From Rossellomorea vietnamensis (GTDB taxonomy: Bacteria; Bacillota; Bacilli; Bacillales; Bacillaceae_B), in the NCBI RefSeq assembly GCF_025398035.1, contig NZ_CP104558.1, forward strand, positions 1,860,001 through 1,924,000: 64,000 nucleotides of DNA, read 5' to 3'. The notes under the pieces are model-generated. The model did no database searches. It was not told the origin of the DNA and was given only the letters and a program-made list of their open reading frames with translations. The position numbers and the translations under genes are program-made. Shown piece after piece: positions 8,157-16,096 of this stretch. Each line of letters opens with the position of its first letter. The stretch's first letter is position 1.

Positions 8157-8258
8157 TCAGCTAAAAAAGGACAGACGTGTCCCGAGGACGGCTGAAATTC
8201 CAATAATAGACATCATTAATACACGGTATTTTTTGATGTCCAAAGTGAACGTATGCAT
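8157..8258 (-). CDS. 33-residue small membrane peptide
   Basis: This short leftward frame encodes a basic N-terminus (MHTFTLDIKKYR) followed by a hydrophobic helix (VLMMSIIGISAVLG) and TRLSFFS. AAAGGAGGG lies at ideal distance before the ATG at 8258, and a terminator follows 45 nt after the stop. The combination of site, peptide character and terminator supports a real gene. Function unknown; membrane localisation inferred. Confidence 0.6.
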   Translation of the reverse strand: MHTFTLDIKKYRVLMMSIIGISAVLGTRLSFFS

Positions 8259-8331
8259 GATATTCCCTCCTTTAGTATGTAAGATTCATTCTTATTATAT
8301 CTCTCTTCCTTTTTTTGGACAAGAGGAGGAT

Positions 8332-8361
8332 TTATATCCCCTGCGACAACAGCCCATACTA
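8332..8361 (+). promoter_or_regulatory. Putative sigma-G-type promoter
   Basis: TTATA (8332-8336), 18 nt, then CATACTA (8355-8361). This fits the forespore sigma-G pattern (GnATR, 18 nt, CATnnTA) except for the first base. It lies 34 nt upstream of the start of the SASP-like gene at 8396. Confidence 0.5.
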
Positions 8362-8395
8362 AGAGCCTAAATTAAACGTGGAGGTGATTGCTATT

Positions 8396-8536
8396 ATGAA
8401 AAAACCTGATCAGACAGAGATGAAATCCATGACAACAGGGACCGACCCACAGCAGGTGAAAAAACAAATCCAAAAAGACGTAGCTGCAGGCCAAGGAGCT
8501 ATGACTTCACGGGAAGCAGGATCCATGCGGGATTAA
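8396..8536 (+). CDS. SASP-like small spore protein (gamma-type-like)
   Basis: A 46-residue hydrophilic protein rich in Gln, Lys, Ala and Gly. The segment TDPQQVKKQIQKD followed by AAGQGAMTSRE resembles the TNxQxVrkQNqqSAxGQG units of gamma-type small acid-soluble spore proteins, but with one unit instead of two. The start follows GGAGGTGATT. A sigma-G-like promoter precedes it and a terminator follows, consistent with forespore expression. The family assignment is by eye; another small spore protein family is possible. Confidence 0.6.
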   Translation: MKKPDQTEMKSMTTGTDPQQVKKQIQKDVAAGQGAMTSREAGSMRD

Positions 8537-8543
8537 TGATGCA

Positions 8544-8571
8544 GAGGGGCGATCTCATCGTCCCCTTTTTT
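8544..8571 (+). terminator. Terminator of the SASP-like gene
   Basis: GAGGGGCGAT-ctc-ATCGTCCCC hairpin with one bulge, followed by TTTTTTCTT, starting 8 nt after the stop codon. Confidence 0.8.
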
Positions 8572-8646
8572 CTTCCAAAATGGAAATGATTCAAGGTAGA
8601 ATGTCTCATTCAGGTGTATTATAATAATGAAAAGGAGGTGAGAAAA

Positions 8647-9054
8647 ATGGAAAAGCAGATACTTGAAATACTGTTGGATTTACGTGATGAGATGAAAGAA
8701 GTGCGCACGGATATGAAGGAATTTCGAAGTGAGCTGAAGACGACTCAAGCTGACGTTCGCAGCATCCGCTCTGACCTCAAAACAACCCAAGCCGACGTTC
8801 GCAGCATCCGCTCTGACCTCAAAACAACCCAAGCCGACGTTCGCAGCATCCGCTCTGACCTTAAAACAACCCAAGCCGACGTGAAGGATATCAAGGAAAC
8901 CGTCAATCGAATTGAAGTATCCCAAACCGAGGATGTCATTGCTGTGTTAAAAGTGACGAAACAGCAGACAGAATCTGAATTTCACTACTTAAATACAAGG
9001 CTGACAGACATCGATAAACGGGTATTCAACCTTGAGAATCGGGTGGAACGGTAA
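8647..9054 (+). CDS. Coiled-coil protein with 14-residue repeats
   Basis: A 135-residue protein predicted to be almost entirely alpha-helical coiled coil. After MEKQILEILLDLRDEMKEV, the unit LKTTQADVRSIRSD repeats three times with a fourth partial copy (about residues 30-80), then a heptad-rich tail ends at NLENRVER. The start at 8647 follows AAAGGAGGTGAG; the frame extends 11 codons upstream. The repeats are nearly identical at DNA level (42 bp), indicating recent duplication. No enzymatic motif; a structural or adaptor role is possible. Confidence 0.75.
   Translation: MEKQILEILLDLRDEMKEVRTDMKEFRSELKTTQADVRSIRSDLKTTQADVRSIRSDLKTTQADVRSIRSDLKTTQADVKDIKETVNRIEVSQTEDVIAVLKVTKQQTESEFHYLNTRLTDIDKRVFNLENRVER
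8734..8883 (+). repeat. 42-bp in-frame tandem repeat
   Basis: Units begin at 8734, 8776, 8818 and 8860. The second and third are almost base-identical and the first has diverged at a few silent positions. This is the basis of the 14-residue protein repeat and a likely site of copy-number variation. Confidence 0.9.
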
Positions 9055-9117
9055 TATTTTGCAGCATGAATCTTCTCATTCACCCTGCCCCACACATTTT
9101 TTCTTCGTCTTTCGTTT

Positions 9118-9315
9118 CTACTTTCCTTTCCCCTGAACGTTATCTTTTTTCCATTTATACGGCTTATCTGCCCAATGAAACAACAACACAAATAAAAATA
9201 TACCAAAGCTAATACTGATATTTTCTATCCACCTGATCTCTTCGTTTTTAATGAATTGGTAGAGGATCTTACCGACAAAATAACCCAGGGGTAATTGAAT
9301 GCTTTTTTTAAACAT
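9118..9315 (-). CDS. Small membrane protein, unknown function
   Basis: A 65-residue protein: MFKKSIQLPLGYFVGKILYQFI, then one strong membrane helix (ISISFGIFLFVLLFHWAD) and a lysine-rich tail. The start at 9315 follows AAAGGAG; the longer frame to 9414 lacks a site. Family not recognised. Confidence 0.6.
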   Translation of the reverse strand: MFKKSIQLPLGYFVGKILYQFIKNEEIRWIENISISFGIFLFVLLFHWADKPYKWKKDNVQGKGK

Positions 9316-9406
9316 GAAGAGACTCCTTTCAGCGTGCCACGTTATGGGATTAATTTCCATTTTATCACTTTTTTGAGATCTTTGTGGTGTTGAATACGAA
9401 AAAAAT

Positions 9407-9438
9407 AAAGCCACAGAGAATCCATCCTCTGTGGCTTT
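9407..9438 (-). terminator. Terminator of the chemoreceptor gene
   Basis: AAAGCCACAGAG/CTCTGTGGCTTT, a perfect 12-bp stem, followed on the minus strand by an A/T-rich run. It lies 13 nt after the MCP stop codon. Confidence 0.85.
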
Positions 9439-9451
9439 GACTATCTATCTT

Positions 9452-11158
9452 TTACACTTGAAACTTCCGTACGAGACCAGTTAATTCCTGCGCAAGTTTC
9501 GCCAGCTGTTCTGAGCTTCCCGCCACTTCTTCCATCGAGCTGCTTGTTTGCTGGGTCGAGGCGGAAGTTTGCTCGACTCCGGCGGCTGCTTCTTCTGATA
9601 GGGAGGCGATTTCCTGGATGCTCGCCATCATTTCCTGGGTGCCCGCAGACATGGTGGCAAGATTTGTCGTGACCGTTTGTATCCGGTCCGCCATGCCATT
9701 CACCTGATAGCTGATGGTTTCAAAGGTTTCCCCTGTCGTTTTGATCTGGTGGGTCCCTTTTTCCACTTCTTTATAGCCTTCCTCCAGTGAATCTGCGACA
9801 TCGGACGATTCTTTTTGGATGCTGCCGACGATTAGGGTGATATCCTCCACTGATCTCGACACCTGCTCGGCAAGCTTCCTCACTTCTTCTGCGACAACGG
9901 CGAATCCTCTTCCGTCTTCCCCTGCACGGGCCGCTTCGATCGCTGCATTCAAGGCGAGGAGATTCGTTTGCTCCGCCACATCTTTGATGATGGAAACAAG
10001 CTTCGTCACTTCCTTCGTTTGGTGATCAAGTCCCTGCACTTTGGACACAGCGTCCTGAACAATCTCGTCAATCACTGACATCTGTTTCACAGACTGGTTC
10101 ATCAGTTGTTTTCCTTCGCCCGTTTTGGATAAAACGTCTGTAGAAGAAATGACGACTTCTTTCCCGTTCGTGTTGGCTTCTTCCATCTGCTCGGAGAAAA
10201 TCTCCATTTTCCCGGAAAGGGTCGAGGCATTATGAGCCTGGGTTTCAGATCCGAGGGCCAACTCTTCCATCGTACTTGCCACCTGCTCTGAACCTGCTTT
10301 CACCTCTTCGGCTGACTGAGTCAGTTCTTCACTTTGACTGCTTAAGGTTTCAGAGATATCGATGATGTGCGTCATCATCGTCCTCAAGCTTTTTCCCATC
10401 GCATTGACGGCAGTTGCCAGTTGTCCAATCTCATCTTTCCCATCATAGTCGACAGGTTCGACAGTCAGGTTGCCACCGGCCATTTCATTACTCATCTCCA
10501 CGACCCTGGTCAGATTCTTCGTCACCCTGCGGCTGATAAAGAATACGCTGGAGCCTCCTATGATCATCGCGACAAGCATTGACAGGACCAGGGTGTAGAA
10601 CGTCTTCTCCTGGTTCGTGTTCACCATCGTCACGGCATCAGCCCGCTGTTCATTTACGTTATCCCTCAGTTCATACAACACATCCACTGTATTACTCCGA
10701 ATGCCATCCGCCTGCTTGGCAAGTCTCCTTGCTTCATCAAGATTTCCGCTTTCAGCTGCAGGAACCACACCATCCATGAATAAATCATTCATCGCTTTAT
10801 CCAATTGGATGACCTGGTTGAACAAAGTCATATCCTCTTTGGATTGAATTTTCGATCTGACGTCTGCTTCAAACGTATTGAACTTTTCTCTTCTTTCAGT
10901 GAACTCATCCACATATTGTGAGTTCCCTTCTTCTATGTATTGAGTGATGCGAATGCTCTTTGATCTTGTGATCGATCCCATCTCCGTGATATCAATGGCA
11001 AGATCGCTTCTTCTCTGCAGGTCTTTCACATCATTCCCCACTTTATACAATAAACCTGTGACGATAACAGTCGCTATTCCAAATAAAATAAACACGAATG
11101 TTAAGGTCAATCCATACTTTTTGCCAATTTTTAAGTTCCTGAAATTCATTTTTTTCAT
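9452..11158 (-). CDS. Methyl-accepting chemotaxis protein
   Basis: A 568-residue chemoreceptor. It has a TM helix (about 15-37), an extracellular four-helix-bundle sensor domain (about 40-185), a second TM near 195-215 and a HAMP domain ([22 protein letters not shown]). The long cytoplasmic signalling hairpin has the invariant tip [19 protein letters not shown] and [15 protein letters not shown]. It relays ligand binding to CheA/CheW. The start at 11158 follows AGGAGAG; the frame extends 23 codons upstream. Ligand unknown. Monocistronic. Confidence 0.93.
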   Translation of the reverse strand: MKKMNFRNLKIGKKYGLTLTFVFILFGIATVIVTGLLYKVGNDVKDLQRRSDLAIDITEMGSITRSKSIRITQYIEEGNSQYVDEFTERREKFNTFEADVRSKIQSKEDMTLFNQVIQLDKAMNDLFMDGVVPAAESGNLDEARRLAKQADGIRSNTVDVLYELRDNVNEQRADAVTMVNTNQEKTFYTLVLSMLVAMIIGGSSVFFISRRVTKNLTRVVEMSNEMAGGNLTVEPVDYDGKDEIGQLATAVNAMGKSLRTMMTHIIDISETLSSQSEELTQSAEEVKAGSEQVASTMEELALGSETQAHNASTLSGKMEIFSEQMEEANTNGKEVVISSTDVLSKTGEGKQLMNQSVKQMSVIDEIVQDAVSKVQGLDHQTKEVTKLVSIIKDVAEQTNLLALNAAIEAARAGEDGRGFAVVAEEVRKLAEQVSRSVEDITLIVGSIQKESSDVADSLEEGYKEVEKGTHQIKTTGETFETISYQVNGMADRIQTVTTNLATMSAGTQEMMASIQEIASLSEEAAAGVEQTSASTQQTSSSMEEVAGSSEQLAKLAQELTGLVRKFQV

Positions 11159-11272
11159 CCGCTTCTCTCCTCTGACTTCTCCACCATTTGCTAAATGACG
11201 ACAAATTTCTACATATAAAACTATCATACCATTACTTAAGAACTAATAGAGGGATTCTTTTTCCAAATAACT

Positions 11273-11303
11273 AAAAGCAACGAGAATCATCCCGTTGCTT
11301 TTT
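11273..11303 (-). terminator. Terminator after the 79-residue membrane protein
   Basis: AAAAGCAACG/CGTTGCTTTT stem with a T-rich flank, 26 nt downstream of the leftward gene ending at 11329. Confidence 0.8.
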
Positions 11304-11328
11304 ACAATTGCATATGATGAAAATCATG

Positions 11329-11568
11329 TTAAATCGTAAAATTGTTAATAATGATAATGACGATGGAGCCCAAGGAAACCACAGCACCGATGGACAAAAT
11401 ACAGAAAGCAATAGACGACCTGTTTTTGTAAGCAGCATGAGCCATTACGGTTGAAAAAAATAAAAATAACGCCTGAAGAAACAGTGATTGCCGGAAAGGT
11501 CCAAGGTAAATCAGTAACCCTATCAAAAGTAGGGATATCGCCGCTATTAAACTCACTTGCCATTTCAT
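11329..11568 (-). CDS. Small membrane protein, unknown function
   Basis: A 79-residue hydrophobic protein with three predicted helices (residues 4-22, 27-45 and 53-75). The start at 11568 follows GGGGGAGGGTGG. It lies 16 nt after the stop of the upstream leftward membrane protein, so the two are probably co-transcribed. Function unknown. Confidence 0.6.
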   Translation of the reverse strand: MKWQVSLIAAISLLLIGLLIYLGPFRQSLFLQALFLFFSTVMAHAAYKNRSSIAFCILSIGAVVSLGSIVIIIINNFTI

Positions 11569-11584
11569 ATAACCACCCTCCCCC

Positions 11585-12238
11585 TTATAAAACCCGTTCC
11601 CTCTCCCCATCAGAAATCTTGAAGTGAACGTTCGTGGAACCTCCTCCATCCCCGTGATTGGGGAAATCTGATATGTCGAGTAACTCTTTGACTTCAACCA
11701 TTTTTTCACGATCGGCTTCTACAGTGATTTGATAAGGGCCTCCCTCATTCATGAGAGAAGTCAAACGGTAAGCCTTATCCGGAATATATGGATCCAGAAA
11801 TTCGATCTCGAATGTCACGGGATCACCACTATGGTTGGTGATCAGCAGCTGGCATTCTCCATTTAATTCATCCTCACTGACCCTTTCAAAATCACATGTC
11901 CCCTCTCCATCGTACGAAATAGCGGCGATTCCTTCGGCAACCGTTTCTTGGTAAACCGCCACGAGTCCCAGAGGCAATAAGGTATAGGCGAATAAAACGA
12001 TGATCACCGTTCGAACATGGTAACTCGACATTCCTTTTACGAGTAAGATCATCGCAAAGATAAATAGGAAAGAACCAATGATGGCTAGTAGATTGTATCC
12101 ATCCTGATCGCTGATGGGAAAGGACATGAAGGTGACACGGTTGAATATGATCCGGTTATTTGGATACGGGAAATAAAGGGACATGCAGATAATGAGGATC
12201 ACGCCTGAAACAATGAGGTATTTTTTATTTTTTATCAT
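11585..12238 (-). CDS. Predicted membrane protein with extracytoplasmic C-terminal domain
   Basis: A 217-residue protein with three TM helices (about 7-24, 50-66 and 75-98), then a C-terminal domain of about 110 residues. That domain is beta-rich and holds the segment DFERVSEDELNGECQLLITNHSGDPVTFEIEF split over two strands, plus two cysteines that could form a disulfide. I do not recognise the family. It is upstream of the 79-residue membrane protein in the same orientation. Confidence 0.65.
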   Translation of the reverse strand: MIKNKKYLIVSGVILIICMSLYFPYPNNRIIFNRVTFMSFPISDQDGYNLLAIIGSFLFIFAMILLVKGMSSYHVRTVIIVLFAYTLLPLGLVAVYQETVAEGIAAISYDGEGTCDFERVSEDELNGECQLLITNHSGDPVTFEIEFLDPYIPDKAYRLTSLMNEGGPYQITVEADREKMVEVKELLDISDFPNHGDGGGSTNVHFKISDGERERVL

Positions 12239-12324
12239 GGTTTTTAACTTCCTTTTGTAAAAAATCTGTTTATGACACTACCAATTATTTCAAACCTACA
12301 CATATTATACAATCCTATTATTCA

Positions 12325-12450
12325 TTCGTGCGGGATTCGCTCCCCTTCATGCAGAATCTGGGATCATCATGCGAGATTCAGATTAATCATGCCGGAGTAG
12401 GGAGAATCGTGCGGGATTACCAACTTTCATGCCAACCTGTCGAATTTTTT
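12325..12450. repeat. Six-unit array, 20-bp period, ATCATGCGRGATT core (copy 1)
   Basis: Units start at 12325, 12346, 12366, 12386, 12406 and 12426, so the first interval is 21 bp and the rest are 20 bp. Each begins WTCRTGC, most continue GGGATT or GAGATT, and 6-7 variable bases follow. The last unit is followed by CTGTCGAATTTTTTT. The intergenic stretch 12239-12608 holds no gene apart from this array. A second copy with the same architecture is at 61001-61128. Confidence 0.8.
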
Positions 12451-12608
12451 TATTAAAATATTAATATCCCGACTGGATTTCGATAGCTAGCCAGATCTTC
12501 ACTCGCGATTTCCCCAGGTCATGCCTGTATAAAAAGAAAATATATCCAGCAGATTTATAGTATGATAGTCATAGATTAATGGAATTCACTAACAAAAGGA
12601 GTTGGACT

Positions 12609-12800
12609 ATGATGAGTAACGGAACAAAAGTCATTAAAGACGGCGGTGGCCAGGGTGGCGTCACCTGGAAAGAAGCTTCCCGGAGTACGTCGGGCAGTTA
12701 TACGATTGTCTTATATAAAAGCGCAAACGGCGGCAGTCAGTGGAAAAGGGTTACATATGACAATAGCGGAAAAATCGTGAAAGTGGTTTACGGGAGTTAA
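12609..12800 (+). CDS. Hypothetical 63-residue protein
   Basis: A small basic Gly/Ser-rich protein with alternating beta-strand-like segments (SYTIVLYKS, QWKRVTYDNSGKIVKVVYG). No TM segment or signal peptide. The start at 12609 follows AAAGGAG, and a strong terminator follows 5 nt after the stop. The site and terminator support a gene; function unknown. Confidence 0.6.
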   Translation: MMSNGTKVIKDGGGQGGVTWKEASRSTSGSYTIVLYKSANGGSQWKRVTYDNSGKIVKVVYGS

Positions 12801-12804
12801 CAGG

Positions 12805-12840
12805 AAAAGGATGATGGTGCAGGCAACCATCATCCTTTTT
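12805..12840. terminator. Bidirectional terminator
   Basis: AAAAGGATGATGGT/ACCATCATCCTTTT stem with T residues on both strands. It serves the rightward gene ending at 12800 and the leftward anti-sigma gene ending at 12843. Confidence 0.88.
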
Positions 12841-12842
12841 CC

Positions 12843-13481
12843 TTAACGGAAGGATTCCGCCATTTTGATCATGTCGTCTTTAGTAAGGGTGATGTCGGAC
12901 CTGGCGGGCATGTATTTCAGTTCATATATTGCCTCACCCTCTATCCACGTGAGCCTGTTTGACTTTAACGGGCCCTCTGTTTCAGAATAGCTTCCTTTGG
13001 AAGTACCGACCTTTACCGGTTCTTCAGTTAGTGTCAGATCTAACCCAGGTTCAAGAAGTTGAAATGACATCGTGATCGTCTGCTTTTCCGGACCCATGAG
13101 AGTGACGATTTGTGCGTTTCCGTAGGGGCCTTCCTTCGCTTCCGAGCTGACATTTGTCACTTTGAAGGGAACTTTGGTGATGTATTTGAACTCTTTTCCC
13201 AGGAATTCCGGACGATCGCTTGCTTCATATAACGGGGCGCTCGCATTATTCCCGATGATGCCCAGCTGTGTTCCACTGAAGTAAATAAAGATCGATAGGC
13301 AGGCGGCGAAAAATAGAAAAGACAGGACAGGGGCAAAAATCGGTTTTTTCCAGATAGAAAACGACTTGGATGGTTTAGAATGGACTTCATTCAAGATATT
13401 CTCTCTCATCTTTTCGGTAAAACCACGTCCCTTGAAGGTCTCTTCTTTCATCAACCCGCGCAATGATTTCAGTTCATCCAT
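12843..13481 (-). CDS. Anti-sigma-factor-like membrane protein
   Basis: A 212-residue protein with a cytoplasmic N-terminal 50 residues, one TM helix (IFAPVLSFLFFAACLSIFIYF, about residues 53-73) and an extracytoplasmic domain of about 135 residues. That domain resembles DUF4367-type domains (ending in WIEGEAIYELKY...LTKDDMIKMAESF). Its start overlaps the ECF sigma stop by 8 nt. By gene order and topology it is inferred to hold the sigma factor inactive at the membrane. The signal is unknown. Confidence 0.78.
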   Translation of the reverse strand: MDELKSLRGLMKEETFKGRGFTEKMRENILNEVHSKPSKSFSIWKKPIFAPVLSFLFFAACLSIFIYFSGTQLGIIGNNASAPLYEASDRPEFLGKEFKYITKVPFKVTNVSSEAKEGPYGNAQIVTLMGPEKQTITMSFQLLEPGLDLTLTEEPVKVGTSKGSYSETEGPLKSNRLTWIEGEAIYELKYMPARSDITLTKDDMIKMAESFR

Positions 13482-14013
13482 TCTTAAACACCTCGCTTCG
13501 TTTGATCGTGGAACCAAGCAGTGCCTTGCCTCTTGTCAGCCGGGTCTTCACTGTATTCGTGTTGATGTCGAGACTCTCACCGATTTCGGCAAGCTTCATT
13601 TCTTCAAAATAATAGAGGAAAATGACTTCTCGATATTTTACGGGAAGGTCGAGGACTTTTTGAATCAGCTCAGAATTCTGCTCATTTTTGATCACGGTCT
13701 GTTCCGGTGCCCCCATCTTTCCTTTCACCATGTCGTTGATCTTATTGGAGATACTGATCATCCTCGTATCCCATCTTCTTAAATAATCCTTGCAGTGGTT
13801 AATGGCGACAGAGATGATCCATGTCTTCAGGGAGGAATCTTCCCTGAACGTATCCATCTTTTGATAAAACTTGATGAAGACCTCCTGTGTCAGATCCTCG
13901 GCCAGGCTATGTTCTTTCACATAGGAATAAACCACATAATAGACATCATTTCCGTACTGGGTCATGGCTTCCTCAAGCAACCGGTCTTTCTCGGATTTTG
14001 TCCGCTCTTCCAT
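13474..14013 (-). CDS. ECF-subfamily RNA polymerase sigma factor
   Basis: A 179-residue sigma-70-family factor. Region 2 includes EDLTQEVFIKFYQKMDTFREDSSLKTW, with the region 2.4 segment AINHCKDYLRR, and region 4 includes LPVKYREVIFLYYFEEMKLAEIGESL followed by TVKTRLTRGKALL. I chose the ATG at 14013, preceded by AGGTGA. A frame start at 14049 lacks a site and would sit at the transcription start of the inferred autoregulatory promoter. It is co-transcribed with the anti-sigma gene. Confidence 0.88.
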   Translation of the reverse strand: MEERTKSEKDRLLEEAMTQYGNDVYYVVYSYVKEHSLAEDLTQEVFIKFYQKMDTFREDSSLKTWIISVAINHCKDYLRRWDTRMISISNKINDMVKGKMGAPEQTVIKNEQNSELIQKVLDLPVKYREVIFLYYFEEMKLAEIGESLDINTNTVKTRLTRGKALLGSTIKRSEVFKNG

Positions 14014-14049
14014 TTTAGAAAATTCACCTGCTTTGTATGTATCATTCAT

Positions 14050-14079
14050 TAGACGTTACTCAAATGATAAAAGTTTTAA
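14050..14079 (-). promoter_or_regulatory. Putative autoregulatory ECF promoter
   Basis: On the minus strand, AAAAC is followed by a 17-nt spacer and CGTCTA. This is like the AAC...CGTC pattern of Bacillus ECF promoters and lies immediately upstream of the sigma gene, where self-activation is common. Confidence 0.5.
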
Positions 14080-14097
14080 TTTTACATTTTTAACCAA

Positions 14098-14131
14098 AAA
14101 TAAAACCTGTCGAGTCTCCTCGGTCAGGCTT
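14098..14131 (-). terminator. Terminator of yhhN-like gene
   Basis: On the minus strand GCCTGACCGAG pairs with CTCGACAGG and is followed by TTTTATTTTT. A further small CGGGC-AGT-GCCCG hairpin with TTTT on the plus strand is adjacent (14136-14152). Confidence 0.7.
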
Positions 14132-14174
14132 TCACCGGGCAGTGCCCGTTTTCATTATTACAGAACATTCCATC

Positions 14175-14825
14175 TCATACAATTGTTTCTTTTATTTGTT
14201 GCAGGGATGAGAGGCTACTCGCAATCAGGAACTGCGCAGAGTAGTAGGTGGTCATGATGAAGACGGCTGAAAAAGGGATCTCTGATACGAACATATTCCA
14301 TGACAGAATGGAATCGGATAGAACGAACAGGATACTCCCGGCAATGGCCCACTTGTTTCCGGTCAGGATCGCGGATAAAGCCATGATGGAAATGACGAGC
14401 ATGTAGGCAATGACCGGTATGACGAGACCAATATCCCCATCTGTTCGGAGTGCTGAAATCAGTTGCCGTCCAATCAGGAATGAATACAATGCAATCGGGA
14501 TGGCAGCTGCAAGTCTCCACTTGTTCATCCGAGATAAATAAATAAAGCCACACAAGTAGAAAAGGTGTCCGACCAGAAACGCCCCAAGGCCTGCTATAAA
14601 TGAAACCGCAATGAACGCATCTCCAAGCGTGCAAAAGAAGAGGCCTAAGAGGATGAAACGCAGTGCCGGTGTTGGTTTGGAAGATAACTGACGAAAGGCG
14701 AAGACGATGATGAGAAACATGGGGATGAGCTTAAAGATCACTTTCACGGGTAATGGCTCGGATGGGATGAATAAATAAATTACTGACATGGCTCCAATAA
14801 GGAGGGGAAGTGACCATTTCATCAT
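14175..14825 (-). CDS. YhhN family protein (lysoplasmalogenase-like)
   Basis: A 216-residue protein with about eight TM helices and the YhhN-family signatures KLIPMFLII near residue 33, LLGLFFCTLGDAFI near 60 and GHLFYLCGFI near 85, then ILFVLSDSILSWN near 175. The family includes TMEM86 lysoplasmalogenases, which cleave the vinyl-ether bond of lysoplasmalogens; the activity in Bacillus is unproven. The start at 14825 follows AAAGGA at somewhat long spacing; the frame extends 44 codons further. Confidence 0.8.
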   Translation of the reverse strand: MMKWSLPLLIGAMSVIYLFIPSEPLPVKVIFKLIPMFLIIVFAFRQLSSKPTPALRFILLGLFFCTLGDAFIAVSFIAGLGAFLVGHLFYLCGFIYLSRMNKWRLAAAIPIALYSFLIGRQLISALRTDGDIGLVIPVIAYMLVISIMALSAILTGNKWAIAGSILFVLSDSILSWNMFVSEIPFSAVFIMTTYYSAQFLIASSLSSLQQIKETIV

Positions 14826-14973
14826 TGTAAATACACGTCCTTTTACGTTCTGTTTCCTATTGCTATATATACTCCCTTTTTGAGCCGAATTCCTTTTATG
14901 ATACTTCAATGACATTCCCGAAGAATGTAAAGAAGGACGCTCCCCCAAATGGATCATCCTTCACGCTTTCCCT

Positions 14974-15744
14974 TTATGTCACGGGTCTTGAATGTTTTTC
15001 TTTCTTCCTCTCTTTGACGATAAGAAGTAAAAAGTATCCACCGACAAAAACGGGAAGGGAAAGACCTGTCAATATCAGTTTCGTTTCTTCTGGAAAGGAG
15101 CTTTGTTGAATGAGTAGTTGCGGTCCATTCACAAGGATCGCCAGGATGATCATGATCCACGTTTTTGACCACAGAGACACGGCAATGATGGCCGCGAAGG
15201 CAAGAATGAGCGCAAATAGCCTTCCGATTCCTTCCATTACAACGGTAGGTGCCTCGACGTTCTGTCCAAGAAATAACAATCCCATGAACAATAAGATGGG
15301 AACTCCTCCAAGAATCGAAAATAGTGTCCATTCTCTTGCTTTTGACACCGGATGGCTTGAAACATATTTAAACACCGCTGAGGTACAGAATAAAAACCCA
15401 ATCATGACAAGTGGATACCCAATCAATTCAAATACCGAATAGGTCAGGTCCCCGCTTAAGGCGTCACTCAATACGATAAAAGAGAAAGCGCCCACTAATA
15501 CCATCACGATATACTCGAAGATACTCTTGTAATCGATGGGCATCTCTGCGGAAATTTGATTCATGTACTGCCGGGGTGTCAAACCGGTAACCTCTGATAC
15601 GCTCTTTCCCCTTTTCTCCGTTTCAACCAAATGATCCTCCAGTTCCCCCACGATCTCATCTACTTCTTGTTCGTTCTTCCCGCTAGACATCAGATAGATT
15701 CTCAAATTCCCCAGAAAGTCTTCGCTCTCTTTCGATAATGACAT
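14974..15744 (-). CDS. HAAS-domain membrane protein paired with PadR
   Basis: A 256-residue protein. The N-terminal 80 residues match the HAAS/DUF1700-type module (FLGNLRIYLMSSGKNEQEVDE split by a turn, then GELEDHLVETEKRGKS and GLTPRQYMNQI). About seven TM helices follow. The start at 15744 follows GGAGGAGTGAG and lies 2 nt from the PadR stop, so the two are coupled. HAAS modules commonly accompany PadR regulators and are thought to sense membrane conditions; the direct role here is inferred. Confidence 0.8.
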   Translation of the reverse strand: MSLSKESEDFLGNLRIYLMSSGKNEQEVDEIVGELEDHLVETEKRGKSVSEVTGLTPRQYMNQISAEMPIDYKSIFEYIVMVLVGAFSFIVLSDALSGDLTYSVFELIGYPLVMIGFLFCTSAVFKYVSSHPVSKAREWTLFSILGGVPILLFMGLLFLGQNVEAPTVVMEGIGRLFALILAFAAIIAVSLWSKTWIMIILAILVNGPQLLIQQSSFPEETKLILTGLSLPVFVGGYFLLLIVKERKKEKHSRPVT

Positions 15745-15746
15745 GC

Positions 15747-16070
15747 TCACTCCTCCTCCAGTAATTGATTCACACTCACAGAGACTTCTCTCCACCTTTG
15801 TTTGAAATCCTCCAACTCTTCTTTTCCTTTTGGCGTGATATAGTAATATTTTCGCTTCGGCCCGCCTGAAGGCATTTCTTTCTGACAGGCTGTCACGAGC
15901 CCTTCTTTTTTCATTCGGAGGAGCAACGGATAAATGCTTCCTTCTTTCACCATTTTGAATCCATTGGCCGCAAGCTTCTCCATCATTTCATACCCATACA
16001 CTTCACCTTTTGAAATGATGGAAAGCAGGCACCCCTCCAGGATCCCCTTTAATAACTGACTGGATGACAC
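15747..16070 (-). CDS. PadR family transcriptional regulator
   Basis: A 107-residue winged-helix repressor of the short PadR type: LLKGILEGCLLSIISKGEVYGYEM (two helices), EGSIYPLLLRMKKEGLV (recognition helix and wing) and GGPKRKYYYITPKGKEEL. The GTG start at 16070 has AGGAGG at ideal spacing; a TTG at 16091 is less likely. It is first in a two-gene operon with the HAAS protein and is preceded by two dyad operators, consistent with autorepression. Confidence 0.9.
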   Translation of the reverse strand: MSSSQLLKGILEGCLLSIISKGEVYGYEMMEKLAANGFKMVKEGSIYPLLLRMKKEGLVTACQKEMPSGGPKRKYYYITPKGKEELEDFKQRWREVSVSVNQLLEEE

Positions 16071-16096
16071 CCTCGTTCCTCCTCTCCACAATCAAA

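Noticed and set aside
12325-12450. Possible CRISPR array or tandem minisatellite
   Set aside because: The 20-bp period with about 13 conserved bases is too short for CRISPR, and the variable bases in each unit do not fit simple tandem duplication.
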